A DNA stretch of 64,000 nucleotides from CAVWZH01 sp963765285 (GTDB taxonomy: Bacteria > Acidobacteriota > Terriglobia > Terriglobales > Acidobacteriaceae). The notes below the pieces were generated by a model. That model was not told where the DNA came from. It was given only the letters and a program-made list of their open reading frames with translations, and searched no databases. The stretch is from assembly GCA_963765285.1 (NCBI GenBank), contig CAVXVR010000003.1, positions 744,001 through 808,000 on the forward strand, written 5' to 3'. Positions 7,199 through 14,781 of this stretch are shown piece after piece. Both the position numbers and the translations under genes were made by a program. How positions within the stretch are numbered: position 1 is the first letter of the stretch; every line of letters begins with the position of its first letter.

Positions 7199-8681
7199 CG
7201 CTGGTTTCGACCGCGCAATGGCCCAGCAGCGCGAGCGCGCTCGCGCCTCCTGGAAAGGCGCAGCCAAACAAACCGCCAATCCTTCTTACCAGCAGCTCCC
7301 GACGTCCATCTTCGAGGGTTATCGCCAAACTTCATCGCAAAACTGCGAAGTCCTCGCCATCATCCACAACGGCCAAGGCGCGCAGCAACTCAACCCCGGC
7401 GAAGAAGGCGAAGTCATTCTCGATCACACCCCGTTCTACGCCGAATCCGGCGGGCAAGTCGGCGACCGGGGATGGCTCTACAGCGACGACCACAACACAG
7501 TCATCGCCGACGTCAATGGATGCTACTACCCGATCCAGGGTGTGCGCGCGCATCAGGTCGTGAAAGCCCCGCCCTTGTCGCAAAGTGCGCGACAAGAACG
7601 GGGCATCCTCAGGGTCGGCGACAAAGTCGATGCCGTGGTCGACACCGAAATCCGTCAGGCCACCATGCGCAACCACACCGCCACGCATCTTCTGCACGCC
7701 GGCCTTCGTGAAATTCTGGGCAAGCACGTGAAGCAGGCCGGATCGCTGGTCGCGCCCAATCATCTGCGCTTCGACTTCTCGCATTTCACCGCCGTCGAAG
7801 ACGAAGAATTGCAGGACATCGAAGACCTCATCAACAAAGAAGTCCTGCGCAACGAAAAGATCGAGGTCATCGAGAACGTGCCGATTGACGTGGCCGTCAA
7901 TGAGTACCACGCCATGGCGCTGTTCGGCGAAAAGTATGGAGACAAAGTTCGCGTCATCAAGATCGGAGACTTCTCCACCGAACTTTGCGGCGGCACGCAC
8001 ACCGCACAGACCGGCGAGATCGGCCTGATCAAGATTCTGAAAGAAGGCAGCGTGTCCTCCGGAGTGCGGCGCGTCGAGGCCGTGTCCGGTGAGGGCTCTC
8101 TGCATCACTTCCAGAAAGATCATGAACTGGAAAGTGTCGTCTCCGGCTTCGCCGGTCCCACCCTTTCGCAAAAAACGCGAAAGGATGGGGCACCCGCGGG
8201 AGATGATCATATTTCTCCGGCCGAAGCGCTGAAAGCCGAACTCGAGAAAAAAGACGCCGAAATCAAGCGCCTCACCCGCGAACTCGATCAGGTGCGCATG
8301 AAGTCGGCATCTTCTTCCACGGTGAACATTTCCGAACAAATTAAAGATGTGCGCGGGGTCAAAGTCCTCGCCCATCGCGTGGACAATCTCGAGCGTTCGC
8401 AATTGCGCACTTTGGTCGATCAGCTTCGCGACAAACTCGGCTCCGGCGTGGTCGTGCTCGGCTCTGCCACGAACGGCAACGTCTCGCTGATCGTCGGCGT
8501 CACTAAAGACCTCACCAGCCGCATTCAAGCCGGCAAAGTCATCGGCCCCGTGGCGCAGAAAGTCGGCGGCAAAGGTGGCGGCCGTCCCGACCTCGCCGAA
8601 GCCGGCGGAAAAGATCCTGGGGCGCTGGATGCGGCCTTGGGCGAAGCATATGGAGTGGTGGAATCCCTCCTCGGCAACTGA
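7053..8681 (+). CDS. alaS: alanyl-tRNA synthetase, 3' part (editing and C-Ala domains)
   Basis: True coding starts at about 7119 (FKLYDTFGLPKDF); the first residues of this frame are noise. The editing domain has TATHLLHAGL (zinc site HxxxH) and the second ligand set in ELCGGTHTAQTGEIG. A coiled linker (KAELEKKDAEIKRLTRELD) leads to the C-Ala domain with GKGGGRPDLAEAGG near the end. Two stretches, KAPPLSQSARQERGIL and AGPTLSQKTRKDGAPAG, do not fit the family and are encoded by palindromic repeats inserted in frame. Length after correction is somewhat longer than most AlaRS because of these inserts. Confidence 0.9.
   Translation: MHGESANSTGSAPLRCYPATTHFKLYDTFGLPKDFIQDACRDFGVSFDDAGFDRAMAQQRERARASWKGAAKQTANPSYQQLPTSIFEGYRQTSSQNCEVLAIIHNGQGAQQLNPGEEGEVILDHTPFYAESGGQVGDRGWLYSDDHNTVIADVNGCYYPIQGVRAHQVVKAPPLSQSARQERGILRVGDKVDAVVDTEIRQATMRNHTATHLLHAGLREILGKHVKQAGSLVAPNHLRFDFSHFTAVEDEELQDIEDLINKEVLRNEKIEVIENVPIDVAVNEYHAMALFGEKYGDKVRVIKIGDFSTELCGGTHTAQTGEIGLIKILKEGSVSSGVRRVEAVSGEGSLHHFQKDHELESVVSGFAGPTLSQKTRKDGAPAGDDHISPAEALKAELEKKDAEIKRLTRELDQVRMKSASSSTVNISEQIKDVRGVKVLAHRVDNLERSQLRTLVDQLRDKLGSGVVVLGSATNGNVSLIVGVTKDLTSRIQAGKVIGPVAQKVGGKGGGRPDLAEAGGKDPGALDAALGEAYGVVESLLGN
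7566..7604. repeat. palindromic element inside alaS, copy 1
   Basis: TTGTCGC (7575-7581) and GCGACAA (7589-7595) form a perfect stem, extended by GCCCCGCCC on the left and GAACGGGGC on the right with two mismatches. The element sits in frame in the editing-domain region and adds about 13 residues. It shares layout with the second copy at 8154-8194: GC-rich outer arms ending in GGGGC, and an inner arm of seven to nine bases. Confidence 0.75.
8154..8194. repeat. palindromic element inside alaS, copy 2
   Basis: CCCTTTCGC (8161-8169) faces GCGAAAGGATGGGG (8177-8190), with outer arms GGTCCCA and GGCACC. It is inserted in frame between the editing domain and the coiled linker and adds about 14 residues. 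Elements with this same text (CCCTTTCGC ... GCGAAAGGATGGGGCA) are, to my memory, frequent between genes in Acidobacteria; that should be tested by search. Confidence 0.75.
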
Positions 8682-8691
8682 ACTCATCCCA

Positions 8692-8928
8692 TTGTCATCC
8701 TGAGCGAAGTGGGTGCTTCGCGGAGCGAAGCGCCCACGCAGTCGAAGGACCCTGACAGTGAGCACTACTCATAGCGTGGCGGGGAATTCTCCCGATGCTG
8801 CGGCCGAAGACAGCGTGCCGCGAGAACTCCCCGACACTTTCTCGAAGCGATCCGGAGATATAGGGGTCCTTCGACTCCGTAAATACGATTCGCAAGGCGA
8901 ATCATATTTATTCCGCTCAGGATGACAA
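8692..8928. repeat. 237-bp repeat element, copy A
   Basis: Bounded by TTGTCATCCTGAGCG at the left and CGCTCAGGATGACAA at the right, perfect inverted ends of 15 bp. Inside are a CG-rich hairpin (GGGTGCTTCGC ... GCGAAGCGCCC), a CAGTCGAAGGACCC box mirrored by GGGGTCCTTCGACTC, and a hairpin near the right end (ATACGATTCGC ... GCGAATCATAT). The second copy is at 14782-15022, with most of the length alignable. No reading frame is shared, so it is a non-coding mobile or structural element. It fills the gap between alaS and the antitoxin. Confidence 0.85.
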
Positions 8929-8966
8929 GTCAGCAGCAGATCGCTTGTCATCCCGTTGCAGTTTTG

Positions 8967-8995
8967 TTGACATAGCTATCTCAGATAGCTATCAT
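8967..8995 (+). promoter_or_regulatory. promoter with embedded palindromic operator for the Phd/VapC pair
   Basis: TTGACA (8967-8972) and TATCAT (8990-8995) are separated by 17 bp. The spacer is filled by a perfect palindrome, ATAGCTATC (8972-8980), TCA, GATAGCTAT (8984-8992), overlapping both boxes. Transcription would begin near 9002, the first base of the antitoxin ATG, so the mRNA would be leaderless. Binding of the antitoxin or toxin-antitoxin complex to the palindrome would block the promoter directly, the usual autoregulation of such operons. Confidence 0.75.
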
Positions 8996-9001
8996 GAGCG
9001 G

Positions 9002-9247
9002 ATGCAAGTCAGCGTGGCTGACGCCAAGAACAAGCTGCCGGAGTTGATCAAGGCCGTCGAAGATGGCAAGCCGGTGACCATTTGCCGCCGCGGTGTGCCG
9101 GTGGTGGACATCGTGCGCACCAGGAAGCCGGCTCGCAAGAAGCGCACGCTGGGAACGTTGAAGGGCAAAATCCAAATCCTCGATCCGAATTGGTGGAAGC
9201 CGATGACGAACGAAGAAGTGGAGGATTTCCTCGCAGGCCGCGGCTAG
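9002..9247 (+). CDS. Phd-family antitoxin
   Basis: 81 aa. MQVSVADAKNKLPELIKAVE and KPVTICRRGVPVVDIVRTRK form the Phd DNA-binding fold; the tail (KIQILDPNWWKPMTNEEVED) is the acidic toxin-binding segment. A frame extending back to 8945 exists, but the ATG at 9002 fits the family start and the promoter. There is no Shine-Dalgarno sequence before it. The toxin gene starts 22 bp downstream. Together they form a type II toxin-antitoxin module. Confidence 0.88.
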   Translation: MQVSVADAKNKLPELIKAVEDGKPVTICRRGVPVVDIVRTRKPARKKRTLGTLKGKIQILDPNWWKPMTNEEVEDFLAGRG

Positions 9248-9269
9248 TAAAAAATGGGCCGTTAGGTAA

Positions 9270-9656
9270 ATGATGATGCGCCTGCTTCTCGACACGGTCG
9301 TCCTGATTTACGCCGTCGAATCTCCCGAGAGGCTCAGCAAGCGTGCGGCTGCGGCGCTAAGCAGCGCGCAGAATGTTCTGGAGCTGAGTACGATCTCGCT
9401 GGCTGAAATCGCCATCAAGGCAGCGCTGGGCAAGCTGCGGCTCTCGGCTGCGATCGCCCGCCAGGCGGTGCAAGATCTGGACATTCGCATTCTGCCCTAC
9501 ACCATCGATCACGCTTTCGAATTATTCAGCCTCCCGCTCCACCACGGCGACCCGTTTGACCGCCAGATCATCGCCCAGGCCCTCTCCGAGAAAATTCCGG
9601 TCGTCACCTCCGACGAGAAATTTGAGCTCTACGATGGACTCAAGGTACTCTGGTGA
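9270..9656 (+). CDS. vapC: PIN-domain toxin, VapC type
   Basis: 128 aa PIN ribonuclease. The four acidic active-site positions are visible: D8 (LLLDTVVLIY), E46 (SLAEIAIKAALGK), D94/D97 (DPFDRQIIAQA) and D115 (VTSDEKFELY). The family cleaves RNA, commonly initiator tRNA or rRNA, when not bound by its antitoxin. It follows its Phd antitoxin by 22 bp and shares its promoter. All catalytic residues are present, so the toxin looks active. Start could also be the second or third Met. Confidence 0.9.
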   Translation: MMMRLLLDTVVLIYAVESPERLSKRAAAALSSAQNVLELSTISLAEIAIKAALGKLRLSAAIARQAVQDLDIRILPYTIDHAFELFSLPLHHGDPFDRQIIAQALSEKIPVVTSDEKFELYDGLKVLW

Positions 9657-9697
9657 GGGCCAAGCGCCTGTGTCGGCGTGGTTCGGAAGTTAAGAAA

Positions 9698-9735
9698 CCC
9701 AGTTACCAGTTTTCAGTTCCCAGTTCCCAGTTAAC
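9698..9735. repeat. short tandem repeat, unit like CAGTTCC
   Basis: Degenerate tandem units CCCAGTTA, CCAGTTTT, CAGTTCC, CAGTTCC, CAGTTAA lie between vapC and the next gene. The same unit recurs before maf (56126-56151) and, inverted, inside maf (56499-56530). Confidence 0.65.
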
Positions 9736-9757
9736 ACCGCAGCTTTGAGGGACCTCC

Positions 9758-10141
9758 ATGAAAGACCGCATCCGGTTCATCAGCCACAAAGGCAAGAAGA
9801 TCCTTCTCGTGGATTGCACCAACTGCGCTCCCGATGAACTGGAGAAAATCACCCACCTGGTTCCGCAGCGGGTCGCGGCCAACCCCAAAGGCTCGCTGCT
9901 GCTGCTGGCTGATTTCACCGGAGCCACCTTCCACAAGAGAATCATGGACACGGTCAAAGAAGGCATTGTGCTCGACCGGCCTTACCTGAAACGTTCGGCG
10001 TGGGTGGGGATCGAAGGATTGCCGGCGGTTTTCTACGAGAATTTGAAAGCATTTTCGCAACGCGACCTGCCCGCCTTCAAGACGCGGGAAGAAGCGCTGG
10101 AGTGGCTGGTGAGCGAAGAAAAAGGTGCTTCCAAAAAGTAA
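9758..10141 (+). CDS. STAS/SpoIIAA-like conserved hypothetical protein
   Basis: 127 aa, no signal peptide or membrane segment. The pattern GKKILLVDCTNCAPDELEKI, then KGSLLLLADFTGATFHKRIM, then AWVGIEGLPAVFYENLKAFS and a C-terminal TREEALEWLVSE resembles the SpoIIAA-like (STAS/SEC14-like) group, in which the last motif is typical. Such proteins are often found near signalling genes, but none is adjacent. The GAGGGACC 9 nt before the ATG acts as ribosome site. Function unknown. Confidence 0.72.
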   Translation: MKDRIRFISHKGKKILLVDCTNCAPDELEKITHLVPQRVAANPKGSLLLLADFTGATFHKRIMDTVKEGIVLDRPYLKRSAWVGIEGLPAVFYENLKAFSQRDLPAFKTREEALEWLVSEEKGASKK

Positions 10142-10162
10142 AGAGCTTTTGCCACCGGCACT

Positions 10163-10177
10163 CGGGCGGGGCGCCCG
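10163..10177. repeat. GC palindrome between convergent genes
   Basis: CGGGCG (10163-10168) pairs with CGCCCG (10172-10177), followed by CGCCACA. The same kind of box (CGGGCG...CGCCCGCG then CTACA) occurs in coding sequence at 18731-18750. No T-run follows, so it is more likely a dispersed repeat than a terminator. Confidence 0.5.
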
Positions 10178-10189
10178 CGCCACACGAGC

Positions 10190-11305
10190 TCAGCTTCGCC
10201 ACTTTAGAGTCACCGGCCCGGCCATCGGATGCTTCATCTCTGCGCCGGTGCGTTTGGCTTCGAGGTGTGCCGCTTTGAGCGCAAAGTACCACTTGGCGGG
10301 ACGGTCGGCGTCGTCGATCAGCATGAGATGGGGATTGTGCCTGAGCCCTTCGGATTGCAACTCCATGGTGCGGCGATCCTGCTCCACAAACTTTGCGAAC
10401 ACAAATTTCAGAAGCGATGCGCCGAAGGGCATCCAGCGGAAGATGTTCCAGCAGGCCACCACGTCGATGCGGCAGTGATTGCGCGTGATGGGCGTAACCG
10501 TGGTGAGTGACGCGAACCAATACTTTCCTGCCTGGATGGTCTCGAAGCGCCGATTGGGCAGCACGAAGTCGATAGTCGTGGTGATCGAATCGGCGTCGGC
10601 ATAGAGCCGCAGCAGTTTGTAAGGCGCGCTGTTCGAACTGGGCGTGTGCGCGCTCATACGGAAGCCGCTGGGAATCGGCTCGAAGTTTTTTTGCTTCTCG
10701 TGAATGCTGTGCCGGCTTCGCCACCACCAGGCCTGATGTACGAAAGGCCCGTGCGCCGGATCCATGAGACCGATAATGCCGTGGTCTACGCTCACCGGCA
10801 TGTCGGCGGTAAGGTAAGCCAAGTTGTACTTGCCACCGAAGTTGGGAACCTCCGGTGCCGGGAGCAGAGGCTCGGCGGCTTTCGAGAAACCCGCGCCTGC
10901 CGGTTTAGGCTCGGGAACGAAGACCCAAATGTAGCCATCACGTTCCTCGCAGGCATAGCTTCCCGCATAGATGCGGTCCACTTTCAGATGCTGGTCTGCA
11001 GTAAGTGAGGGGATAAGCTGGCATTGGCCGGAGTGGGCGTCGAACCTCCAGCCGTGGTAGCTGCACTCTACCTGCGAACCATCGAACTGGCCGCAGGAAA
11101 GCGGCATGCCCCGGTGAGGGCAAGCATCGTGCAGGGCGAAAGGACGATCATTGGAGTCCCGGCCCAAGACTAAAGGAGTCTCAAGCAGCGTCGTTTTCTG
11201 CAAAACGCCGGGGAGCAGTTCGCCGCTGGGCAAGGCCCGGTACCAAAAGCCATAGAGCATCAGGGAATCGGGCGCCTGGAGCTGGGGGAGCGGAAGTTCG
11301 GTCAT
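10190..11305 (-). CDS. Rieske 2Fe-2S aromatic-ring oxygenase, alpha-subunit type
   Basis: 371 aa. The N-terminal Rieske domain has the 2Fe-2S ligands C62 and H64 (ACPHRGMPLSCG) and C81 and H84 (VECSYHGWRFD). The C-terminal oxygenase domain has the mononuclear iron site in VDHGIIGLMDPAHGPFVHQAW (D and H ligands). The layout is that of vanillate O-demethylase or pheophorbide oxygenase relatives, which hydroxylate or demethylate with electrons from a reductase. No reductase gene is near, so the electron donor and substrate are unknown. Transcribed alone, convergent with the STAS gene. Confidence 0.87.
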   Translation of the reverse strand: MTELPLPQLQAPDSLMLYGFWYRALPSGELLPGVLQKTTLLETPLVLGRDSNDRPFALHDACPHRGMPLSCGQFDGSQVECSYHGWRFDAHSGQCQLIPSLTADQHLKVDRIYAGSYACEERDGYIWVFVPEPKPAGAGFSKAAEPLLPAPEVPNFGGKYNLAYLTADMPVSVDHGIIGLMDPAHGPFVHQAWWWRSRHSIHEKQKNFEPIPSGFRMSAHTPSSNSAPYKLLRLYADADSITTTIDFVLPNRRFETIQAGKYWFASLTTVTPITRNHCRIDVVACWNIFRWMPFGASLLKFVFAKFVEQDRRTMELQSEGLRHNPHLMLIDDADRPAKWYFALKAAHLEAKRTGAEMKHPMAGPVTLKWRS

Positions 11306-11611
11306 GAGTCAGTCAACCGGAGGGTACTACAAGGGGGTGTCGGGGGTAAAAGTCGTTTCCCCGATTCCCGCGGGCGGCGATCCTGGAATGCCTCGCCCCG
11401 CGTTGTGCGCCCGGCGCACAAGGTGTCGTGGAGGGCGACCCATACCTTACCGTCATTCCGGCCGTCCGGCGTGTCTGTGCCCCGCCTGAGCTCAAACTCG
11501 GCCAAAAGGCTCACCTCCCGCCGTTCGCGGTAACCATGAATTGAGCATAACATTATTATTATCACATACTTGAACGGATTACCTTCGTTGGTTCTATGCC
11601 CCTTTGCACGA
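11306..11611. other. intergenic stretch without a supported gene
   Basis: Divergent gap between the Rieske gene and the transglycosylase. Open frames here have no recognisable family pattern and odd composition. The only structure I see is a perfect 9-bp palindrome at 11403-11421 (TTGTGCGCC, C, GGCGCACAA) and an AT-rich patch at 11537-11572. The latter may hold the promoter of the leftward Rieske gene, but no boxes are convincing. Confidence 0.5.
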
Positions 11612-11640
11612 TTGCCCAGCCCCCTTTCCCAGCCTATAAT
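11612..11640 (+). promoter_or_regulatory. promoter for the transglycosylase gene
   Basis: TTGCCC (11612-11617), 17-bp spacer, TATAAT (11635-11640). A start near 11647 gives a leader of about 128 nt before the ATG at 11775. Confidence 0.6.
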
Positions 11641-11774
11641 CGCTTCACTCTGGTAAGGATTCTCCGTCAGGTTCCGGGTAGGCGACGTGTGGGGTATTTG
11701 TGTCCAATGCGGTTCTAGGCGCTGGACGCTGACAGTCAAGAAAGGCGCCTGCACGTCGACAGTAAAACCCGGCT

Positions 11775-12603
11775 ATGCGAAAACACCTGCAACTCGTCCT
11801 GATGGCTAGTCCCGTAATCGCGACCTTCCTTTCTTTCACTACGCCACAGGTGCGTGCGCAAGCCGTTTCAGCCAAGGCTGCTCCCATCACTGCAAGCACT
11901 GACAACGATGGCCGCAAGATTTACGTGAACGACTCCATTCCGGCGACACCTCGCCGGGCCCAGTCGCCCACGTTTGTGTCGAGCGGACTGGTTTACTGGA
12001 GTCCGACGGCACACCGGTGGAAACCGGTGCCTTCAGCCAACGTCCGCGCGGCGCGCTCGGCCGCGGCAGAGGTCAGCCAATCGCAGCAAGTTTCCAGCTT
12101 CGTGCGGGGGAAACCCTTCACTCAGCAGGAAATCGACGCAGCGATTAACCAGGCAGCGGCACGCCACAACGTGGACCCAAGCCTGGTCAGGGCAGTGATC
12201 AAAGTGGAGTCGAACTTCAATCCCAACGCGGTTTCCCGCAAGGGGGCCATGGGGTTGATGCAGCTGATGCCACAGACAGCACGGCAACTCAAAGTGAACA
12301 ACCCGTTTGATCCGGAGCAAAACGTAGACGCCGGAGTGCGCCAGTTAAAGCACTTGATGGAGAGCTACGGCGGCGACGTGCGACTGACCCTGGCGGCGTA
12401 CAACGCCGGTCCGGGTGCCGTGGCGCGCAGCGCGGGCATTCCGCACTTTGCGGAGACGCGTGACTACGTCAAGCGGATCACGAAGTTGTACTACGGCGCG
12501 AGCGCCGATTCCGGGTATCGCATTCTGGTCGAATCCGGTGAGCGATCCGGTCAAAGTGGAACGGGATGCGCGCGGCGTGCTCGTCATCAGCAACACCGAA
12601 TAG
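11775..12603 (+). CDS. exported lytic transglycosylase (SLT domain), frameshift near the end
   Basis: Signal peptide (to about residue 29), a variable region beginning DNDGRKIYVNDS, then an SLT domain at residues 120-245: PSLVRAVIKVESNFNPNAVS has the catalytic Glu, with GAMGLMQLMPQTARQL and LTLAAYNAGPGAV. It cuts peptidoglycan between MurNAc and GlcNAc. The frame continues to 12662 with nonsense. One base earlier in phase, after RILV near 12530, the text reads NPVSDPVKVERDARGVLVI and ends at 12603. Removing the G of GTCGAATCC restores it, so the true end is most likely 12603. The next gene, also a wall hydrolase, follows closely. Confidence 0.83.
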
Positions 12604-12648
12604 TTTTTGCCGGCGGTTTGAAGCAAGCAGCGATTACGGGCCAGAAAA

Positions 12649-13371
12649 TTGAAGAATCCTGATCGAAGCCAACGCGCGCGGCGTTTGTGTGCCGTTTTGT
12701 TGCTGCTGCTCGCCGTACCCGTCTGCGCTTTTGCCGGTCATCGGCCCGAAAGCTGGGCGCGCACTCAGTTTGCCGGGGCCGAACACATGCGCGAAGCCCT
12801 GAACGGGCGCCCCGAAGCCGAACGCACGCGGCGGGAATATCAGCGCGTGATCAATGCTTATCGCCAGGTGTATTACGGCGCACCTACGTCGGCCAAGGCT
12901 GATCCCAGCGTGGTGGCCGTGGCTGAGTTGATGGTGGAAGTGGGCCGACGCTTCGAGGACGACAAGACGCTGCGCTCGGCGATCGGGCAATACGAATTTC
13001 TGCGGCGCGAATATCCGGGCAGCCACTATCGATTTGAGGCTTTGTTCACTGTCGGCGAGATTTACAAGGACGACCTGAACGATCCTGTCCGGGCAAAATC
13101 TGCGTTCCAGGAATTTCTGCGGCGGTATCCGCATCATCATCTGGCGGAGCAGGCGCGGGCAGCGCTCGCCGAGCCGGTGGAGCAGGCAGTACAACACCCA
13201 AAAGACGCCAACGATTCGGACGACTCCCAAACATCCCCGCCGCCGGCTGAGGAACGCGCCGTGCTAAAGACACCAAGCAACACGTCGTCGGTGTGGCGCG
13301 GGTCACTGGCATTCGGCATTGGTCGACTCCGGATTACACGCGAGTCGCAGTTGACCTTGAGCAGGACGTGA
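12649..13371 (+). CDS. N-terminal TPR half of an exported amidase (frame lost near 13260)
   Basis: Begins at a TTG with a signal peptide (LCAVLLLLLAVPVCAFA), then TPR-like helices at residues 70-190: RTRREYQRVINAYRQVYYG, SAIGQYEFLRREYPGSHYRF, ARAKSAFQEFLRRYPHHHLA. It overlaps the next frame by 79 bp. In that frame, coding resumes upstream of its first Met with AKDTKQHVVGVARVTGIRHW, so the two frames most likely form one gene with a missing base between about 13250 and 13270. TPR plus AMIN plus Amidase_3 is a sensible architecture for this phylum. The residues after about 200 here are probably not real. Confidence 0.75.
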   Translation: MKNPDRSQRARRLCAVLLLLLAVPVCAFAGHRPESWARTQFAGAEHMREALNGRPEAERTRREYQRVINAYRQVYYGAPTSAKADPSVVAVAELMVEVGRRFEDDKTLRSAIGQYEFLRREYPGSHYRFEALFTVGEIYKDDLNDPVRAKSAFQEFLRRYPHHHLAEQARAALAEPVEQAVQHPKDANDSDDSQTSPPPAEERAVLKTPSNTSSVWRGSLAFGIGRLRITRESQLTLSRT

Positions 13372-14717
13372 AGTTTGAATCGCAGCGCATCGACGGGCCT
13401 GACCGAATCATTTTCGATCTGGCCGATGCTCGTCTGGCTTCCACGCTAGTCGGCAAAACCTTTGATGTGGACGACGGCTTCCTCAAGAAGATTCGCGTGG
13501 CGCAGTTTCAGCCGGGCAAGGCCCGTATCGTCCTGGAGGTGAATGACCTCTCAAGCTACAACGCGTTTCTGTTGCCCAATCCGTCGCGGCTGATTATTGA
13601 TATTCACGGGGATGGTCAGGGGAAACAGACCGCGGCGGCGGCGCCGGGTAAGAGCAGGGAGGCTGTGGAAGCTGCACTTATTGCACCCTCTTCCAAACCA
13701 CTCGACAAGGGAGTAGCAGCTCCATTCCCTTCTGCCGCTTCGAACCCGAAGAAGAGAATCGTCGAAGCTGACGACGATGATGATGTTGCGGTGGCGAAAG
13801 TTGAGCCGCTGGAAGCCAAGCCCGTACCGGCCGTCGAGCCCGCGCACGCTTCGTCAGACAAAAAGCTCGATGGGATGACGACGAAGACCACCAAGACTCG
13901 CACTCCCAAAATCAAAACCACACCTGCACAGGCAGAGATCGATACCCACGAGGCGCGGCCCATGGCGAAGGGCGACCGGTCGCTCATTCGCGCGCTCGGG
14001 TTAAAGATTGGCAAGATCGTGATCGATCCGGGCCACGGCGGGCACGATACCGGCACCATCGGCCCGAACGGCCTGGAAGAAAAAGACCTGGTGCTCGAAG
14101 TCGGGCGCAGGCTGGGCAAGCTGCTCGAAACCCGCATGGGCGCCGAAGTCGTCTACACTCGCAGTGACGACACGTTTATTCCGCTCGAAACCCGCACGGC
14201 GGTGGCAAACCAGGAGCAGGCGGACCTCTTCGTTTCGATCCACGCGAATTCGAGCCGCGATCCCGACGCGCGCGGCGTGGAAACTTATTATTTGAACTTC
14301 ACTTCCTCGGCCGATGCGCTGGACGTGGCGGCGCGGGAAAATGCGGTCTCAGAGAACTCCATCCACGAGTTGCAGGACCTGGTGAAGAAGATCGCTCTCA
14401 AGGAAAAAATTGACGAATCGCGCGAATTCGCCACCGACGTGCAGCGCTCGCTGCACAGCGGACTCGCTGCCAAAAGCCCTGGCGTGCGCGACCGGGGCGT
14501 GAAGAAAGCGCCGTTTATCGTACTGATCGGCGCGAACATGCCGTCGATTCTGGCGGAGATCTCGTTCGTCAGCAATCCGGGAGACGAACGCCGGTTGGAG
14601 ACCTCCGAATACCGTCAGCGCATCGCGGAGTCGCTCTATCGTGGGATTGCCAAGTATGTCAGCGGGCTGAGCGGAGTGAAAGTGGCGAGCAAGATTGAGA
14701 AGGGTGAAGGGCAATAG
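13293..14717 (+). CDS. amiC: N-acetylmuramoyl-L-alanine amidase (AMIN + Amidase_3)
   Basis: 474 aa in this frame. The AMIN domain (residues 1-105) carries IRHWSTPDYTRVAVDLEQD and RIIFDLADARL and targets the enzyme to the septum or outer envelope. A low-complexity linker follows (PSSKPLDKG, EADDDDDVAV, KTTKTRTPKIKTT). The Amidase_3 domain (about 235-460) has the zinc ligands in IDPGHGGHDTG (His), EKDLVLEV (Glu) and SIHANSS (His), and the catalytic Glu in SILAEISFVSNP. It removes stem peptides from MurNAc. It probably continues the preceding TPR frame as one protein. The gene symbol is by similarity of layout only. Confidence 0.88.
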   Translation: MARVTGIRHWSTPDYTRVAVDLEQDVKFESQRIDGPDRIIFDLADARLASTLVGKTFDVDDGFLKKIRVAQFQPGKARIVLEVNDLSSYNAFLLPNPSRLIIDIHGDGQGKQTAAAAPGKSREAVEAALIAPSSKPLDKGVAAPFPSAASNPKKRIVEADDDDDVAVAKVEPLEAKPVPAVEPAHASSDKKLDGMTTKTTKTRTPKIKTTPAQAEIDTHEARPMAKGDRSLIRALGLKIGKIVIDPGHGGHDTGTIGPNGLEEKDLVLEVGRRLGKLLETRMGAEVVYTRSDDTFIPLETRTAVANQEQADLFVSIHANSSRDPDARGVETYYLNFTSSADALDVAARENAVSENSIHELQDLVKKIALKEKIDESREFATDVQRSLHSGLAAKSPGVRDRGVKKAPFIVLIGANMPSILAEISFVSNPGDERRLETSEYRQRIAESLYRGIAKYVSGLSGVKVASKIEKGEGQ

Positions 14718-14781
14718 CCAGTAGGTTCAAGGGCGGCCCGAGCGTTGCGGTATCACTGACAGAGTTGCTCCAATTCTTCCC

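Noticed and set aside
7332..8765. 477-aa open frame on the minus strand across alaS
   Set aside because: Antisense to well-supported AlaRS domains; composition is typical of a shadow frame.
9758..10141. anti-toxin or third gene of the VapC operon
   Set aside because: A 101-bp gap with a tandem repeat and its own ribosome site separate it, and its fold is STAS-like.
11302..11754. 150-aa minus-strand frame in the gap before the transglycosylase
   Set aside because: No family pattern, crosses the predicted promoter and a palindrome, and the residue mix is unlike neighbours.
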